A DNA stretch of 64,000 bases, from contig NZ_RFLW01000002.1 of NCBI RefSeq assembly GCF_003719295.1, positions 300,763 through 364,762 of the forward strand, given 5' to 3'. Origin of the DNA: Haliea alexandrii. GTDB taxonomy: Bacteria; Pseudomonadota; Gammaproteobacteria; Pseudomonadales; Halieaceae. A program made the translations under genes and the position numbers. Under the pieces are notes generated by a model, which saw only the letters and a list, made by a program, of their open reading frames with translations, made no database searches and had not been told where the DNA came from. Positions 41,128 through 51,800 of the stretch are shown here, piece by piece. Positions within the stretch are counted from its first letter, which is position 1, and each line of letters starts with the position of its first letter.

Positions 41128-43833
41128 ATGGGGAAATCACTGGTTATTGTCGAATCGCCCGCCAAGGCGAAAACGATCAACAAATATCTCGGTCCGGATT
41201 TCATCGTGAAATCCAGTATCGGCCACATCCGCGACCTGCCTACGGCGGGCAGCGCTGCGCAGGTGGATGCGAAAGAGCGTGCCGCCCAGGCTGCCATTAC
41301 GCGCAAGCTGTCACCGGAAGAAAAGGTGCAGCACCGCAAGGCCAAGTCGCGGCAGCAACTGGTGCGCCGGATGGGCATAGACCCCGAACACGGCTGGCGC
41401 GCGGACTACCAGATACTCCCGGGCAAGGAGAAGGTGGTCGCGGAGCTGCGCAAGCTCGCCGCGAGCAGTGATGCCATCTACCTCGCGACTGACCTTGACC
41501 GCGAGGGAGAGGCCATCGCCTGGCACCTGCGTGAAGCGATTGGCGGCGACGATTCGCGCTACCAGCGTGTCGTATTCAACGAGATCACCAAGAAAGCGAT
41601 TGGCGAGGCCTTCGAACGTCCCGCACACTTGGACCAGAACCGGGTCAACGCGCAGCAGGCGCGCCGGTTCCTCGACCGGGTGGTGGGCTACATGGTGTCG
41701 CCGCTGCTGTGGGCCAAGGTTGCACGCGGCCTGTCCGCAGGGCGTGTGCAGTCGGTCGCTGTGCGCCTGATCGTCGAGCGCGAGCGCGAAATCCGCGCCT
41801 TCGTGCCGGAGGAGTACTGGGAAATCCACGCCGACCTGGAGCCGGATGGCGCCGATGCGGTGCGCTTCCAGGTCCGCAAGCATGCAGGGGCCGCGTTTCG
41901 TCCCGCCAGTGAGGAGGCGGCACGTGCCGCAACCACGGCACTGGAGCAGCTGCCGTATGTTGTCAGCGATCGCGAGGACAAGCCCACACGCTCGAAAGCC
42001 CCGGCGCCGTTTATCACCTCCACGTTGCAGCAGGCGGCCAGTACGCGCCTGGGTTTTTCGGTCAAGAAAACGATGATGATGGCGCAGCGCCTCTATGAAG
42101 CGGGTTACATCACCTACATGCGTACCGATTCAACCAACCTCAGTGATGAGGCTGTGAGGGCCTGCCGCGACTATATCGCGGCGGAGTTTCCGCCGGCGTA
42201 TCTGCCGCAGGCGCCCAATCGCTACAGCAGCAAGGAGGGCGCGCAGGAAGCGCACGAGGCGATTCGCCCGTCGGACGTGAATCTGCTGCAATCCGGGCTA
42301 CAGGGCATGGAGCGCGATGCGGAACGTCTCTATGAGATGATCTGGAGACAGTTTGTGGCGGGGCAGATGACGCCCGCCGAATATACCGCCACGACCATTA
42401 CCGTCACCGCAGGTGAGTATGAGTTGTCGGCCAAGGGCCGCATCATTCGCTTTGACGGCTACACGCGTGTTCAGGGAGCGGGCGGGCGGAAAGGCGAAGA
42501 CGAAGTTCTTCCGGACATCCAGAAGGCCGATACGCTCAAGCTGCTGGCGCTGGACCCCGCCCAGCACTTCACCAAACCCTCACCACGCTATGGTGAAGCC
42601 AGCCTCGTGCGGGAACTGGAGAAGCGGGGCATCGGGCGTCCATCAACCTACGCCTCCATTATTTCGACAATTCAGGACCGCGGTTACGTGCGCCTGGAAA
42701 ACAAGCGCTTCTACGCGGAAAAGATGGGTGACATCGTTACCCAGCGCCTGCAGAACAGTTTTGCCGAGCTGCTCGACTACGGCTTCACGGCCAGCATGGA
42801 GGAGCGTCTGGACACCGTTGCCCAGGGGCAACTCGACTGGCGCGACCTGCTCGACAGCTTCTACGCCGATTTCCGGCAATTGCTGGAAACGGCGGAAGAG
42901 GCCGAACCCGCCGGCATGCAACCGAACGAGCCGACACCGACGGATATTCCCTGCAGCAAATGCGGCAGGCCGATGCAGATTCGTACCGCGAGTACCGGGG
43001 TGTTCCTGGGCTGCTCGGGCTACGCGCTGCCACCGAAGGAACGCTGCAAGAACACCATCAACCTGACGCCGGGTGACGAGGCGATTCGTGAGGACGCCGA
43101 CGATGAGGCGGAATCCCGCCTGCTGCGAACCAAGCACCGCTGCAAGCTCTGCAATACCGCCATGGACAGTTACCTGATCGACGAACAGCGCAAGCTGCAT
43201 GTGTGCGGCAATAATCCTGACTGCCCGGGTTATGAAGTGGAGAAGGGCAAATTCAAGATAAAGGGCTATGACGGCCCGACACTGGTGTGTGACAAGTGCG
43301 GCGCCGAGATGCAGCTGAAAACCTGGCGTTTCGGCAAGTACTTCGGCTGCACGGCCGAGGACTGCAAGAACACACGCAAGCTGTTGCGCAATGGGGAAGC
43401 GGCCCCGCCGAAAATGGACCCGGTGCCCATGCCGGAGCTCATCTGCGAGAAAGTTGAAGACCACTATATTCTGCGCGACGGTGCGGCTGGCCTGTTCCTG
43501 GCCGCCAGTCAATTCCCGCGCAACCGGGAAACGCGAGCGCCTTTTGTGGACGAGCTCCTGCCGCACACCTCGGAGATTGACCCCAAATACAGCTTCCTGT
43601 TTTCGGCGCCTGTCGCCGATGGTGATGGCAACCGTACGCAGGTGCGCTACAGTCGCAAGGCGGCCGAGCAGTACGTGATGACTGAGCAGGACGGCAAACC
43701 CACCGGGTGGCGTGCGGTTTACCGCAATGGCGCCTGGCAGGTCGAGGAGGGCAAGAGTACGTCGAGCGCCAAACCGGCAGCCCGCAAGAAAAAGGCCGCG
43801 CCGAAACGCAAGGCGGCTCGCAAGCGCTCATGA
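41128..43833 (+). CDS. topA: DNA topoisomerase I
   Basis: 901 aa. Toprim domain at N-terminus ([20 protein letters not shown] and [17 protein letters not shown]), active-site Tyr330 in [14 protein letters not shown], and topo IA motifs such as [14 protein letters not shown]-like [13 protein letters not shown]. Three zinc-type Cys4 regions follow at about 609-745 (CSKCGRPM..., CKLCNTAM..., CDKCGAEM...). C-terminal Lys/Arg-rich tail (about 875-901). Relaxes negatively supercoiled DNA. A promoter with near-consensus boxes lies 75 bases upstream. Confidence 0.98.
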   Translation: MGKSLVIVESPAKAKTINKYLGPDFIVKSSIGHIRDLPTAGSAAQVDAKERAAQAAITRKLSPEEKVQHRKAKSRQQLVRRMGIDPEHGWRADYQILPGKEKVVAELRKLAASSDAIYLATDLDREGEAIAWHLREAIGGDDSRYQRVVFNEITKKAIGEAFERPAHLDQNRVNAQQARRFLDRVVGYMVSPLLWAKVARGLSAGRVQSVAVRLIVEREREIRAFVPEEYWEIHADLEPDGADAVRFQVRKHAGAAFRPASEEAARAATTALEQLPYVVSDREDKPTRSKAPAPFITSTLQQAASTRLGFSVKKTMMMAQRLYEAGYITYMRTDSTNLSDEAVRACRDYIAAEFPPAYLPQAPNRYSSKEGAQEAHEAIRPSDVNLLQSGLQGMERDAERLYEMIWRQFVAGQMTPAEYTATTITVTAGEYELSAKGRIIRFDGYTRVQGAGGRKGEDEVLPDIQKADTLKLLALDPAQHFTKPSPRYGEASLVRELEKRGIGRPSTYASIISTIQDRGYVRLENKRFYAEKMGDIVTQRLQNSFAELLDYGFTASMEERLDTVAQGQLDWRDLLDSFYADFRQLLETAEEAEPAGMQPNEPTPTDIPCSKCGRPMQIRTASTGVFLGCSGYALPPKERCKNTINLTPGDEAIREDADDEAESRLLRTKHRCKLCNTAMDSYLIDEQRKLHVCGNNPDCPGYEVEKGKFKIKGYDGPTLVCDKCGAEMQLKTWRFGKYFGCTAEDCKNTRKLLRNGEAAPPKMDPVPMPELICEKVEDHYILRDGAAGLFLAASQFPRNRETRAPFVDELLPHTSEIDPKYSFLFSAPVADGDGNRTQVRYSRKAAEQYVMTEQDGKPTGWRAVYRNGAWQVEEGKSTSSAKPAARKKKAAPKRKAARKRS

Positions 43834-44294
43834 GCAGTCTGCGCGGACAAGCCAACCACGCCCTGTACCTCGGTCGCATCCTGTTGCAGAGCTGGGGACA
43901 GGCGCAGGGCGCCGAGAGCCTGCCAGCCCATCTCCTGGCGCAGGCGTTCGGGCCGGCGGTGCGTCAGCACCTCCTCAGGGCCTACGGCTGGTTTCTGCTC
44001 GACTTGCAGAAGCCCGCCCAGCTGCCCGCCGAGCCTCCGGCTTGCGTGGCGGCCCTGCCACCCACGGCCCCCGGCAAGGCGCAGCCGGCGCAACTGACGG
44101 AGTTCGCCCAACTGGAGGCAGATGGCTGGTTGGCACCGCTGCTGCAGGAGCCCGGCGCCGAGACGCCCCGGCGCAGCGAGGGCAGCCTGGCGGTAACCGC
44201 CTCTGGCCTGCCGGATCGGTCTGAGCTGCAGAGCATCGCCGACCAGCTTGACGCGGCGTTTTCGCGCATGGGCGACCTGCTCGACGAGTGTTGA
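43830..44294 (+). CDS. DUF6586-like protein
   Basis: 154 aa from ATG 43830, overlapping the topA stop by four bases. N-terminal helix region [17 protein letters not shown], then [16 protein letters not shown], consistent with the small family found after topA in Pseudomonas (PA3010-like). The Pro/Ala linker is in the middle. Function is unknown. Translation is probably coupled to topA. Confidence 0.7.
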   Translation: MSSLRGQANHALYLGRILLQSWGQAQGAESLPAHLLAQAFGPAVRQHLLRAYGWFLLDLQKPAQLPAEPPACVAALPPTAPGKAQPAQLTEFAQLEADGWLAPLLQEPGAETPRRSEGSLAVTASGLPDRSELQSIADQLDAAFSRMGDLLDEC

Positions 44295-44363
44295 CGGGCT
44301 CGCGTTGGCGGCATCATCCACCCCCTGTTACACTGCAAGCTCATCTGCACAAAGGAGCCTCTT

Positions 44364-44606
44364 GTGGCTACAGCCCTGCTGGAAATTGTTGATCTCGGTG
44401 ACGGTGAAATCGTCCTGCAGCGGTCCGAGGACGATTCCGAGCCCCTGCTGCGCATTCAGTTCTCCGATGAAGCCCGCGATTACCTCTTGGACAACGGCCT
44501 GGAAGTGGCGAAGGTCATGATTCAGGCGGGCATGCAGGCAGCCGCCAGTATCAGTGAAAAGGATCACCCTGACGACAGCGAGGACAGAGCGCGCACCGTC
44601 CACTGA
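44364..44606 (+). CDS. Small acidic conserved protein
   Basis: 80 aa from GTG 44364, with AAAGGAG at 44351-44357. Acidic, with LLEIVDLGDGEIVLQRSED and FSDEARDYLLDNGLEVAKVMIQAGM; ends in a highly charged tail. Found between topA and lexA in Pseudomonas-like gene orders. Function unknown. It is convergent with lexA (57 bases). Confidence 0.75.
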   Translation: MATALLEIVDLGDGEIVLQRSEDDSEPLLRIQFSDEARDYLLDNGLEVAKVMIQAGMQAAASISEKDHPDDSEDRARTVH

Positions 44607-44663
44607 GTACTGTCACAGCACTGTCACAATGCGCGGGTGATGGTGGCCTGCGAGATGGCGCTG

Positions 44664-45260
44664 TTAGCGCCGCAAGACCCCCACACTCAAACCCTCTATC
44701 GCAAACGCCTGGGTGCGTAAATCCACTAGAATCGGCGCGTAGTCGGGGTTTTCGGCCTGTAGTTCGATCAGGTGGCGGCTGCTGCCGCGCCGGAAGCGCT
44801 TTACCGTCACCTCGTCATCGATACGCGCCACAACAATATCGCCATTGCGGGCTTCTGCTGTGCGGTGCACGGCGAGTAAATCCCCATCGAGAATACCCAC
44901 GTCCTGCATGCTGTCGCCGGTGACCCTGAGCAGGTAATCCGCCGCGGGGCGGAAAAAATCCGCCGGTATGGCGCAATGGTCCTCGATGTGTTCCTGAGCC
45001 AATACCGGATGGCCTGCCGCAACACGCCCGATAATAGGCAGCCCCGGGTTTTCTGGCAGCCGGATACCGCGCGACGCACCGGCGATAATCTCAATAGCAC
45101 CCTTGCGGGCCAGCGCTTTCAGGTGTTCTTCTGCCGCATTGGCGGATTTGAAGCCGAGCTCTCTGGCGATATCGGCCCTGGTGGGGGGATAGCCGGTCTG
45201 GTCGATGTGCTGACGGATAATGTCGAGCACCTGCTGCTGTCGCTGCGTGAGTTTGTCCAT
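44664..45260 (-). CDS. lexA: SOS repressor LexA
   Basis: 198 aa. Winged HTH at 1-65 ([21 protein letters not shown]); cleavage site Ala82-Gly83 in GRVAAGHPV; catalytic dyad Ser117 (TGDSMQD) and Lys154 (VTVKRF). Same layout as E. coli LexA (84/85, 119, 156), two residues less. Represses SOS genes until RecA-stimulated self-cleavage. Two LexA boxes lie in its own promoter (45272-45287, 45291-45306), so autoregulation is clear. Confidence 0.98.
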   Translation of the reverse strand: MDKLTQRQQQVLDIIRQHIDQTGYPPTRADIARELGFKSANAAEEHLKALARKGAIEIIAGASRGIRLPENPGLPIIGRVAAGHPVLAQEHIEDHCAIPADFFRPAADYLLRVTGDSMQDVGILDGDLLAVHRTAEARNGDIVVARIDDEVTVKRFRRGSSRHLIELQAENPDYAPILVDLRTQAFAIEGLSVGVLRR

Positions 45261-45271
45261 AACCCGTCCAT

Positions 45272-45287
45272 CTGTGTTTTTGTACAG
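45272..45287 (-). promoter_or_regulatory. LexA box 1
   Basis: CTG-N10-CAG with inner TGTTTTTGTA, 12 bases upstream of the lexA start codon. It fits the SOS box consensus. Confidence 0.85.
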
Positions 45288-45290
45288 TGG

Positions 45291-45306
45291 CTGGGATTAT
45301 ATACAG
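45291..45306 (-). promoter_or_regulatory. LexA box 2
   Basis: CTG-N10-CAG with inner GGATTATATA. It overlaps the -10 box of the lexA promoter, so LexA binding would occlude RNA polymerase. It is 19 bases from box 1 (start to start), similar to the tandem boxes in E. coli lexA. Confidence 0.88.
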
Positions 45307-45325
45307 TAATGCGCGTTGGCGACAA
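45296..45325 (-). promoter_or_regulatory. Predicted lexA promoter
   Basis: On the minus strand: TTGTCG (45325-45320), 18-base spacer, TATAAT (45301-45296). The -10 box is perfect and lies inside LexA box 2. It is upstream of lexA by about 36 bases. Confidence 0.65.
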
Positions 45326-45347
45326 GCAACGGCAGGCGCGTATTTGC

Positions 45348-45659
45348 CTAGCTGTCCTCGACGCCGAGCATGGTATCGGGTTCGATGGTCGACACCGGGC
45401 TGCTCCATTCTTCCGGGTGGTAGGGCTGGTCAGGATCCTGGCTGTCCTCGTCATCAAGTTCGAAGGGCGTGCGCCAGTCCTCCGGGGCCGCAGCCTTCTG
45501 CAACTGCAGCATGCGCCAGACCTCCAGATCGTATTCGGTGACCTCGCCATCGAGGAACTGGGTTTCAACGGTGCGCGCGGCATCATCCAGGGCCACGACC
45601 TCGAACAGTGCGCCGGTTTCGATGTCTCTGTACCAGTTGCCAACAGCAGGGCTCAACAT
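45348..45659 (-). CDS. Small acidic conserved protein (DUF6763-like)
   Basis: 103 aa from ATG 45659, GGGAG eight bases before. VGNWYRDIETGALFEVVALDDAARTVETQFLDGEVTEYDLEVW; then a strongly acidic C-terminal half. I recall this pattern from small 'DUF6763' proteins of marine gammaproteobacteria, but the name is not certain. Could be a small binding or regulatory protein. It lies upstream of lexA on the same strand, but the lexA promoter sits between. Confidence 0.65.
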   Translation of the reverse strand: MLSPAVGNWYRDIETGALFEVVALDDAARTVETQFLDGEVTEYDLEVWRMLQLQKAAAPEDWRTPFELDDEDSQDPDQPYHPEEWSSPVSTIEPDTMLGVEDS

Positions 45660-45846
45660 GCTCTGTCTCCCTTTCCTCAGATTCGACTCACCTTGAACAT
45701 ACCATCTCGGTGTTGTCTGTCCATTATGAGTCGGTGATCTAAAAACCTGATGGCTTCATAGCGTTTTATCCCTGCACAAATTTTATGCGGCAGATCAGTC
45801 GCTTGCGCGCAGGCGCAAAGGCGTGTCGGGAGAGCAGGGGCGCTGT

Positions 45847-45852
45847 TATACT
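45847..45852 (+). promoter_or_regulatory. Possible -10 box upstream of MscS-type channel
   Basis: TATACT in a GGCGC-N11-GCGCC inverted repeat (45839-45859), 74 bases before the channel start. The -35 is weak. The 266-base intergenic region also contains the TTGCGC/GCGCAA hairpin at 45803-45818. Confidence 0.35.
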
Positions 45853-45925
45853 TTGCGCCTCTGACGAGCGTGCGATAAAAGAAGAAAATTGTCTAACCCC
45901 CGGGAATACAGGAGCTTGATGTAAC

Positions 45926-47041
45926 GTGGAAGCGACAGAGGAATCACTGTCCCGGCTACTGGCGACCTATGGCCTGGATACACCGCTCGTGGCAATCGCA
46001 GGCGTGCTGTTGGCAGGGCTGCTTGCGCATTTGTTGCTCGGCATCCTGTTGCGCCGCTTGCATCGGGTTGCGGGCGTGAGCAGCAATCGCTGGGATGACA
46101 TTTTTATCAGCGCGCTGGAGTCGCCGCTGCGTGTGGCGCTCTGGGTGATCGTGTTCATGCTGATAATGCACATGCTGCCGATCGCCGAGAATCTGCAATC
46201 CCTGGTGTTGCGGGCCTACGATACGGTATTGATCCTCTTGCTCACCTGGTTTCTGCAACGCCTGATTTTTGGTGCCGAAGAAGAGCTCCTGTGCCCCGCG
46301 CGCGGCCACACCGCATCCACGGACAAGGCTGCGGTGCGCTCCACCGCCAAGTTGATGCGGGTCATCCTGTGGATACTTGCCGGGCTTATGGCGCTGCAGA
46401 GTGTCGGGGTGTCCATTTCCGGCCTGCTGGCCTTCGGCGGTATTGGCGGGATAGCGGTGGGTTTTGCCGCCAAGGACCTCATGGCCAATTTCTTTGGCGG
46501 CATGAGCATCTACCTGGACCGCCCCTTTACCCCCGGGGACTGGATTCGCTCCCCGGACCGGGAAATTGAAGGGACAGTGGAAGACATCGGCTGGCGCCTC
46601 ACACGCATACGCACTTTTGACCAGCGGCCGTTGTATGTCCCCAATGCGGTGTTCACGCAGATATCTGTCGAGAACCCGTCGCGCATGTTCAATCGACGCA
46701 TTTACGAGACCATTGGCTTGCGCTATCAGGATTCAGCCAAGCTGGCAGATATCGTCAGAGATGTGCGCCAGATGTTGGAGAATCATCCAGATATCGACCT
46801 GAACCGCACGCTGATTGTCAATTTCGTGTCCTTCGGGCCGTCCTCGCTGGACTTCTTCATCTACACCTTCACCCGCACCACAGTCTGGGTGGAGTACCAC
46901 GCGATCAAGCAGGATGTGCTGCTGCAGGCGTTGCGTATCATTCACGATCATGGCGCGGATGTGGCATTCCCGACCCGCACCCTGCATCTGGACAGCGCGC
47001 CGCCCGAGCTTGCGCGCGCGGCTGAAGGTGCGCAGTCATGA
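45926..47041 (+). CDS. MscS-type mechanosensitive channel
   Basis: 371 aa from GTG 45926, AGGAG at 45910-45914. Four or five N-terminal membrane segments (about 15-160), then the pore helix and MscS signature: GGIGGIAVGFAAKDLMANFFGGMSIYLDRPFTPGDWI (about 172-208), and beta domain/C-terminal cytoplasmic cage. Opens under membrane tension to release solutes at hypo-osmotic shock. It is followed with ATGA overlap by the purine phosphorylase gene; a functional link is not obvious. Confidence 0.93.
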   Translation: MEATEESLSRLLATYGLDTPLVAIAGVLLAGLLAHLLLGILLRRLHRVAGVSSNRWDDIFISALESPLRVALWVIVFMLIMHMLPIAENLQSLVLRAYDTVLILLLTWFLQRLIFGAEEELLCPARGHTASTDKAAVRSTAKLMRVILWILAGLMALQSVGVSISGLLAFGGIGGIAVGFAAKDLMANFFGGMSIYLDRPFTPGDWIRSPDREIEGTVEDIGWRLTRIRTFDQRPLYVPNAVFTQISVENPSRMFNRRIYETIGLRYQDSAKLADIVRDVRQMLENHPDIDLNRTLIVNFVSFGPSSLDFFIYTFTRTTVWVEYHAIKQDVLLQALRIIHDHGADVAFPTRTLHLDSAPPELARAAEGAQS

Positions 47042-47811
47042 GCGCTGACGCTACGGCGCCCTGTATCGGCATTATCGGCGGTACGGGTATCCACCAGATC
47101 GAGGGCCTGGAACTCCTGCGCGAGCACGCCGGGGAGAACATCTACGGCGCCCCCTCGCGCCCCCTGCAAGAGGGGGTGCTCAATGGCCAGCGCGTGTTTT
47201 TCCTGCAGCGCCACGGCAGTCCGCGGGCCATTCCGCCGCACTTGATCAACTACCGGGCAAACATCGAAGCGATGCGCGCGCTGGGCGTCACTCAGCTGAT
47301 CGGTATCAACGCCGTCGGCGGCATCAGTGCGGATATGCAGCCCGGACGCCTGGTGGTGCCGGACCAGCTTGTGGATTACACCTGGGGGCGCGAGCACACG
47401 TTTGACGATGGGCGCAATGGGACACTGCAGCATATCGATTTCACCCAGCCCTACGATCAGGCACTGCGGCTGGCGATCATCGACAGTGCGGAAGCAGCGG
47501 GCATTCCTCATGAACCCAGTGGGGTACATGCGGTTACCCAGGGTCCCAGGCTGGAGACGGCCGCCGAAGTGCGGCGTTTTGCCGGCGATGGTTGCGACGT
47601 GGTGGGCATGACCGGCATGCCGGAAGCAGCCCTGGCACGCGAATGCGGTATCGCTTATGCAACTATTTGCATGGTGGTGAATGCCGCTGCCGGACTGGGC
47701 GACCTGCCCCTCACGCAGGACACCATGCGTGACATCCTGCAGCGCGAGGCGGCGGTGGTCAGGCGCCTGCTGGGTCGGCTACTGCCGCAGTTGGCGTCTG
47801 CGGGCCTGTAA
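47038..47811 (+). CDS. S-methyl-5'-thioinosine phosphorylase (MTAP family)
   Basis: 257 aa, ATGA overlap at 47038. Purine phosphorylase motifs: IGIIGGTGIHQIEGLE (phosphate-binding N-terminus), FFLQRHGSPRAIPPHLINYRANI and GINAVGGISADMQPG, with a late DVVGMTGMPEAALARECG. This fits the MTAP/MTIP group; at this synteny in Pseudomonas (PA3004) the enzyme is methylthioinosine phosphorylase, so MTI is the more probable substrate. Salvages methylthioadenosine made from polyamine or autoinducer synthesis. Its last 53 bases overlap the convergent CsiV gene. Confidence 0.88.
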   Translation: MSADATAPCIGIIGGTGIHQIEGLELLREHAGENIYGAPSRPLQEGVLNGQRVFFLQRHGSPRAIPPHLINYRANIEAMRALGVTQLIGINAVGGISADMQPGRLVVPDQLVDYTWGREHTFDDGRNGTLQHIDFTQPYDQALRLAIIDSAEAAGIPHEPSGVHAVTQGPRLETAAEVRRFAGDGCDVVGMTGMPEAALARECGIAYATICMVVNAAAGLGDLPLTQDTMRDILQREAAVVRRLLGRLLPQLASAGL

Positions 47812-48892
47812 TAAGCTCCAGCACATCACGGTCGTAGGCCGCTGCGTGCAGCGCCTCCGCGTCCAGCGGGGTGAGCTTGATCACAACCCCCATGAGCGGG
47901 TGATCGATATAGTGCACCTCGTTCGAGCGCATGCGACGCTGCTGTTGCAGCAGTACCGCGTGCCGGTAGGGGTAGACAGGCGCGGCAGTGGGTGTCGCCT
48001 CCTCCAGCAGCCCCGGGGCGGCATCCCATGCGGGGTCGTAGCCTGTCACCGCGCTCAGCACATCGGCGTCTGCGTCCGGCAGCAGTGCGGCGGGCACCCG
48101 CTCCAGCGATACGGGGCCGAGCGGGGGCGGGGGCATCCGCCAGGTGCCCGGCAGGTAGTCACCGCTGGTATTCAGCCATAACTGGGTATCCACATGCAGG
48201 AAGCGGGAGCGATGCAGTCGCACCGTGCCCTGTAGCGCGGGGTAGCTTTGCTGGTCGCCTGACTGGTCGAGTACGATGGGCAGGGCGCTACGGGCGCCGC
48301 CCACTGGCTGCCACCACACCTCGTGGAACAGCACGCGATAGGGGCCGTTGCGCTCCATGTAGGCCGCTTTGCCGCGAAACTCCCGCGCCTGGGCCGGCAG
48401 CGTCAGGAAGGCCGTGGGGAGCCGGGCTTCATTCGGCGCCTCGGTGACAGCAGCCGGGTCGCCGCTGGCAGGCGAGTCTTCAGGCGAGCGCCCCGGTCCG
48501 TCGCTTACAGCGTCAAGCGCACTGCCTGAGGCTTCTGCCGTTGTGGGTGGCGGCGCGGTATCATCCAGCGCTGCGGGGGAGGAGCGGCGGCGCAAGTGGA
48601 TCAGTTGTTTTCCGTTAGCGTCAACCTCGCTATGGCTCGCGTCTGGCGTGCGCTCAAGGTTGGCCCGCAGTCGCTGCGGATCGAGCAGGAATCGGAACGC
48701 CTCCGGATAGGCGAGCCGAGGCAGGGGTTCCCACTGTTCCGCCCGCTGCGCCGTCGGGTTGGTATGCGCGACAACCAGCAACTCCACCTGATACCAGTTC
48801 TGTTCGCGCTCCTGCGCCTGGGCCGGCGCGAGCGGAAACGCCAGGGCTGCCGCCAGGAAAGTAAGCAGGGTGTGTATCGGGTGAGGAATCAT
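47759..48892 (-). CDS. CsiV family protein (peptidoglycan-binding)
   Basis: 377 aa. Signal peptide (HTLLTFLAAALAFPLAPAQAQ), then NWYQVELLVVAHTNPTAQRAEQWEPLPR, the typical CsiV start (PF10972). C-terminal domain with RVLFHEVWWQPVGGARSAL and FLHVDTQLWLNT. In Vibrio, CsiV affects peptidoglycan-binding and stress. It lies directly after mfd on the same strand (one-base overlap at 48892), as in Pseudomonas (PA3003), and overlaps the convergent purine phosphorylase at its 3' end. Confidence 0.88.
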   Translation of the reverse strand: MIPHPIHTLLTFLAAALAFPLAPAQAQEREQNWYQVELLVVAHTNPTAQRAEQWEPLPRLAYPEAFRFLLDPQRLRANLERTPDASHSEVDANGKQLIHLRRRSSPAALDDTAPPPTTAEASGSALDAVSDGPGRSPEDSPASGDPAAVTEAPNEARLPTAFLTLPAQAREFRGKAAYMERNGPYRVLFHEVWWQPVGGARSALPIVLDQSGDQQSYPALQGTVRLHRSRFLHVDTQLWLNTSGDYLPGTWRMPPPPLGPVSLERVPAALLPDADADVLSAVTGYDPAWDAAPGLLEEATPTAAPVYPYRHAVLLQQQRRMRSNEVHYIDHPLMGVVIKLTPLDAEALHAAAYDRDVLELITGPQTPTAAVADPAGA

Positions 48893-51800
48893 CAGGCGGC
48901 ATCGTCCGTGGCGTCAGCGGCAAAGGTGTCCAGCAGCTCGTCGGCAAACTGCTGGCGCTGTTCGGGGTTGTCCAGGCTGCGCTTGAAACGCAGGCGGGTG
49001 GCACCGGTGAGCTGGTAGCCCTTCGGATCGGACTGCACCAGCTTCACCAGGCTCAGCGGGTTCACCCGCGTGGACTCCCGAAAATCGATGTTACCACCGC
49101 CGGGGCCAACCTCAATCCCCGCAATGCCCAGCTGTTCGGCGCGGATACGCAGTCGCGCGACCTGCACCAGATTCTTGATCTGTTGCGGCAACAGGCCGAA
49201 ACGGTCGATCATCTCTACCTGAATGTCCCGCAGCGCCTGCTCGTTCTGGGCTGCTGCGATGCGCTTGTACAGAACCAGACGCGTGTTGATGTCTGGCAGG
49301 TAGTCGTCGGGAATCAGCGCCGGGACATGCAGATTGATCTCGGTGCCGGCATCCAGCGGCGCATCCGCATTGGGGATCTCGCCGCGTCGCAGGGCGGCCA
49401 CCGCCCGCTCCAGCATGCGCATGTAGAGGGCAAAGCCGACACTGTGAATCTGTCCACTCTGCTCATCACCGAGCAGCTCGCCGGCGCCGCGAATCTCCAG
49501 GTCGTGGGTCGCCAGCAGGTACCCTGCGCCGAGGTCACCGGCGGCTTCAATGGCCTCCAGGCGTTTTTCCGCATCCGGCGTTATGGCCGAACGTGGCGGG
49601 CACAGCAAATAGGCGTAGGCCTGATGGTGTGAGCGCCCGACACGGCCACGCAGCTGGTGCAGCTGGGCGAGTCCGAACTTGTCGGCGCGCTCAATGATGA
49701 TGGTGTTGGCGGTGGGGACGTCAATTCCCGTTTCGATAATCGTGGTGCACAGCAGTATATGATGGCGCTGGTGATAGAACGCCGACATCACCTGTTCCAG
49801 CTCTGTCTCGCGCATCTGCCCGTGGGCGATGCCGATCGAGAGATCCGGCAACAGCTCGCGTAACTTGCGCCCCGCTTCCTCTATGCTCTTGACCTCATTG
49901 TGCAGGTAGTAAACCTGCCCGCCGCGCAGAGTTTCGCGCAGTACTGCCTCCCGGATCAGGGCGATATTGTGCTCGCGCACAAAGGTCTTGATAGACAGAC
50001 GGCGGGCGGGCGGTGTGGCAATGACAGACAGGTCCCGCATGCCACCCAGGGCCATGTTCAGCGTGCGCGGTATCGGTGTGGCGGTCAGGGTGAGAATGTC
50101 CACCTCGGCGCGCAAGGCCTTGATCGCCTCTTTCTGTTTGACGCCAAAGCGATGCTCCTCGTCGATGATCAGCAGGCCCAGATCATGGAAGCGGAAGTCG
50201 CTGGAGAGTAGCTTGTGGGTACCCACGAGGATGTCGATGTCGCCATCGGCAACCCGCTGTAGCACACCCCCGAGGTCCTTGCCGCTTTTGAAGCGCGACA
50301 CCACGTCCACGGTCACAGGCCAGTCGGCGAAGCGATCGGCAAACGAGTTGTAGTGCTGTTGGGCGAGCAGGGTGGTGGGCACCAGCACCGCTACCTGCTT
50401 GCCGTTGCGCGCCGCAATAAACGCCGCACGCATGGCGACCTCGGTTTTCCCAAAGCCCACATCGCCGCACACCAGGCGGTCCATGACCCGCGTCGCGGTC
50501 ATATCACCGATAACCGCCTCAATCGCCGCCGCCTGATCCGCGGTCTCCTCAAACGGGAAGCTCGCTGCGAACTGTTCGTACTCCAGCGCTGGCAACTCGA
50601 AACAGAAGCCCTTGCGCGCCTCGCGGCGGGCGTAGACGTCCAGTAGCTGCGCGGCCACGTCGCTGGCTTTTTCCGTGGCTTTGCGGCGCGCCTTTTCCCA
50701 CTGTTCGGAACCCAGTTTGTGCAGCGGTGCCAGGTCCGGGTCACTGCCGGCATAGCGGCTCACCAGGTGCAGGGACGCAACGGGCACGTAGAGTTTGCTG
50801 CCCTGGGCGTATTCCAGCATCAGGAACTCGCTATCGGCTCCATCAACCTCCAGGGTCTGCAGTCCCAGGTAGCGACCGACGCCGTGTTCCAGATGCACGA
50901 CCGGCACCCCCTCACGCAGCTCGTTGATGTCGCGAAAGACGTTCTCGGCCTGGGTTTCGTCAACCTTGCGCCGACGGCGCCGCTGGGCAACCCGGTTGCC
51001 GAACAGCTGTGCCTCGCACACCAGTGCCGGGGCGTCCTCGCCAAAGTACATGCCGCGGTCGATGGGCGCGGTACTGATGGCAAAGCGCAGGCCAGAGGCG
51101 AGAAAATCGGCCCAGTCCGCCACCTCCGGCGGTGTCAGGCCGTGGGCCGCCAGGTTTTCCAACAGCACTTCCCTACGGCCGGCAGATTCCGCACAGAGTA
51201 ATAGCGGCCCGGTGTGCCGTTGCATGAAGTGTTGTAGCCGTTCGGCCGGTGTTTGCCGTGCGCCCTGGGTGCTCAGGTCGGGTAGTGCCTGCGACGGGCT
51301 GGCCACGTGCACCGGGGCCTCCGGATTGCGCCGCAGCTCCAGCACCGGGCAGTGGCCCAGCAGCTGATAGAGCTCCTCTACCGGTGTAAAACAGCGCGCC
51401 GGCGGCAGCAGAGGGCGGCGAGGATCAATGCCATATTCCGTGTGTCGGTGCTCGGCATCTGCCCAGAAGCGCTGTGCCGCCCGGTAGTGATCGCCGACGG
51501 CGATGACCGGCGTGCCCGCGGGCAGGTAGTCAAACAGGGTGGCGCAGGCCTCGAAGAACAGTGGCAGGTAATATTCGCAGCCACCGGGCGCGCGGCCGGC
51601 GCTGACTTCGCGGTAGGTGGGGCAGGCATCGTGATCAACATCGAAGGCGTCGTACCAGTTGAGTCGAAAACGCTCGATGGCCGCCGGGTTCAGCGGGTAT
51701 TCCCGGGCCGGCAGCAGGTTGATGGCGCTGACCTTTTCCAGCGTACGCTGGGTGTCGGGACTGAAGGTGCGCAGGCTGTCGACCTCGTCATCGAGCAGGT

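Noticed and set aside
45803-45818. TTGCGC-N4-GCGCAA hairpin upstream of the MscS-type gene
   Set aside because: Short stem, mid-intergenic, without T run or clear partner; judged insufficient for a separate feature.
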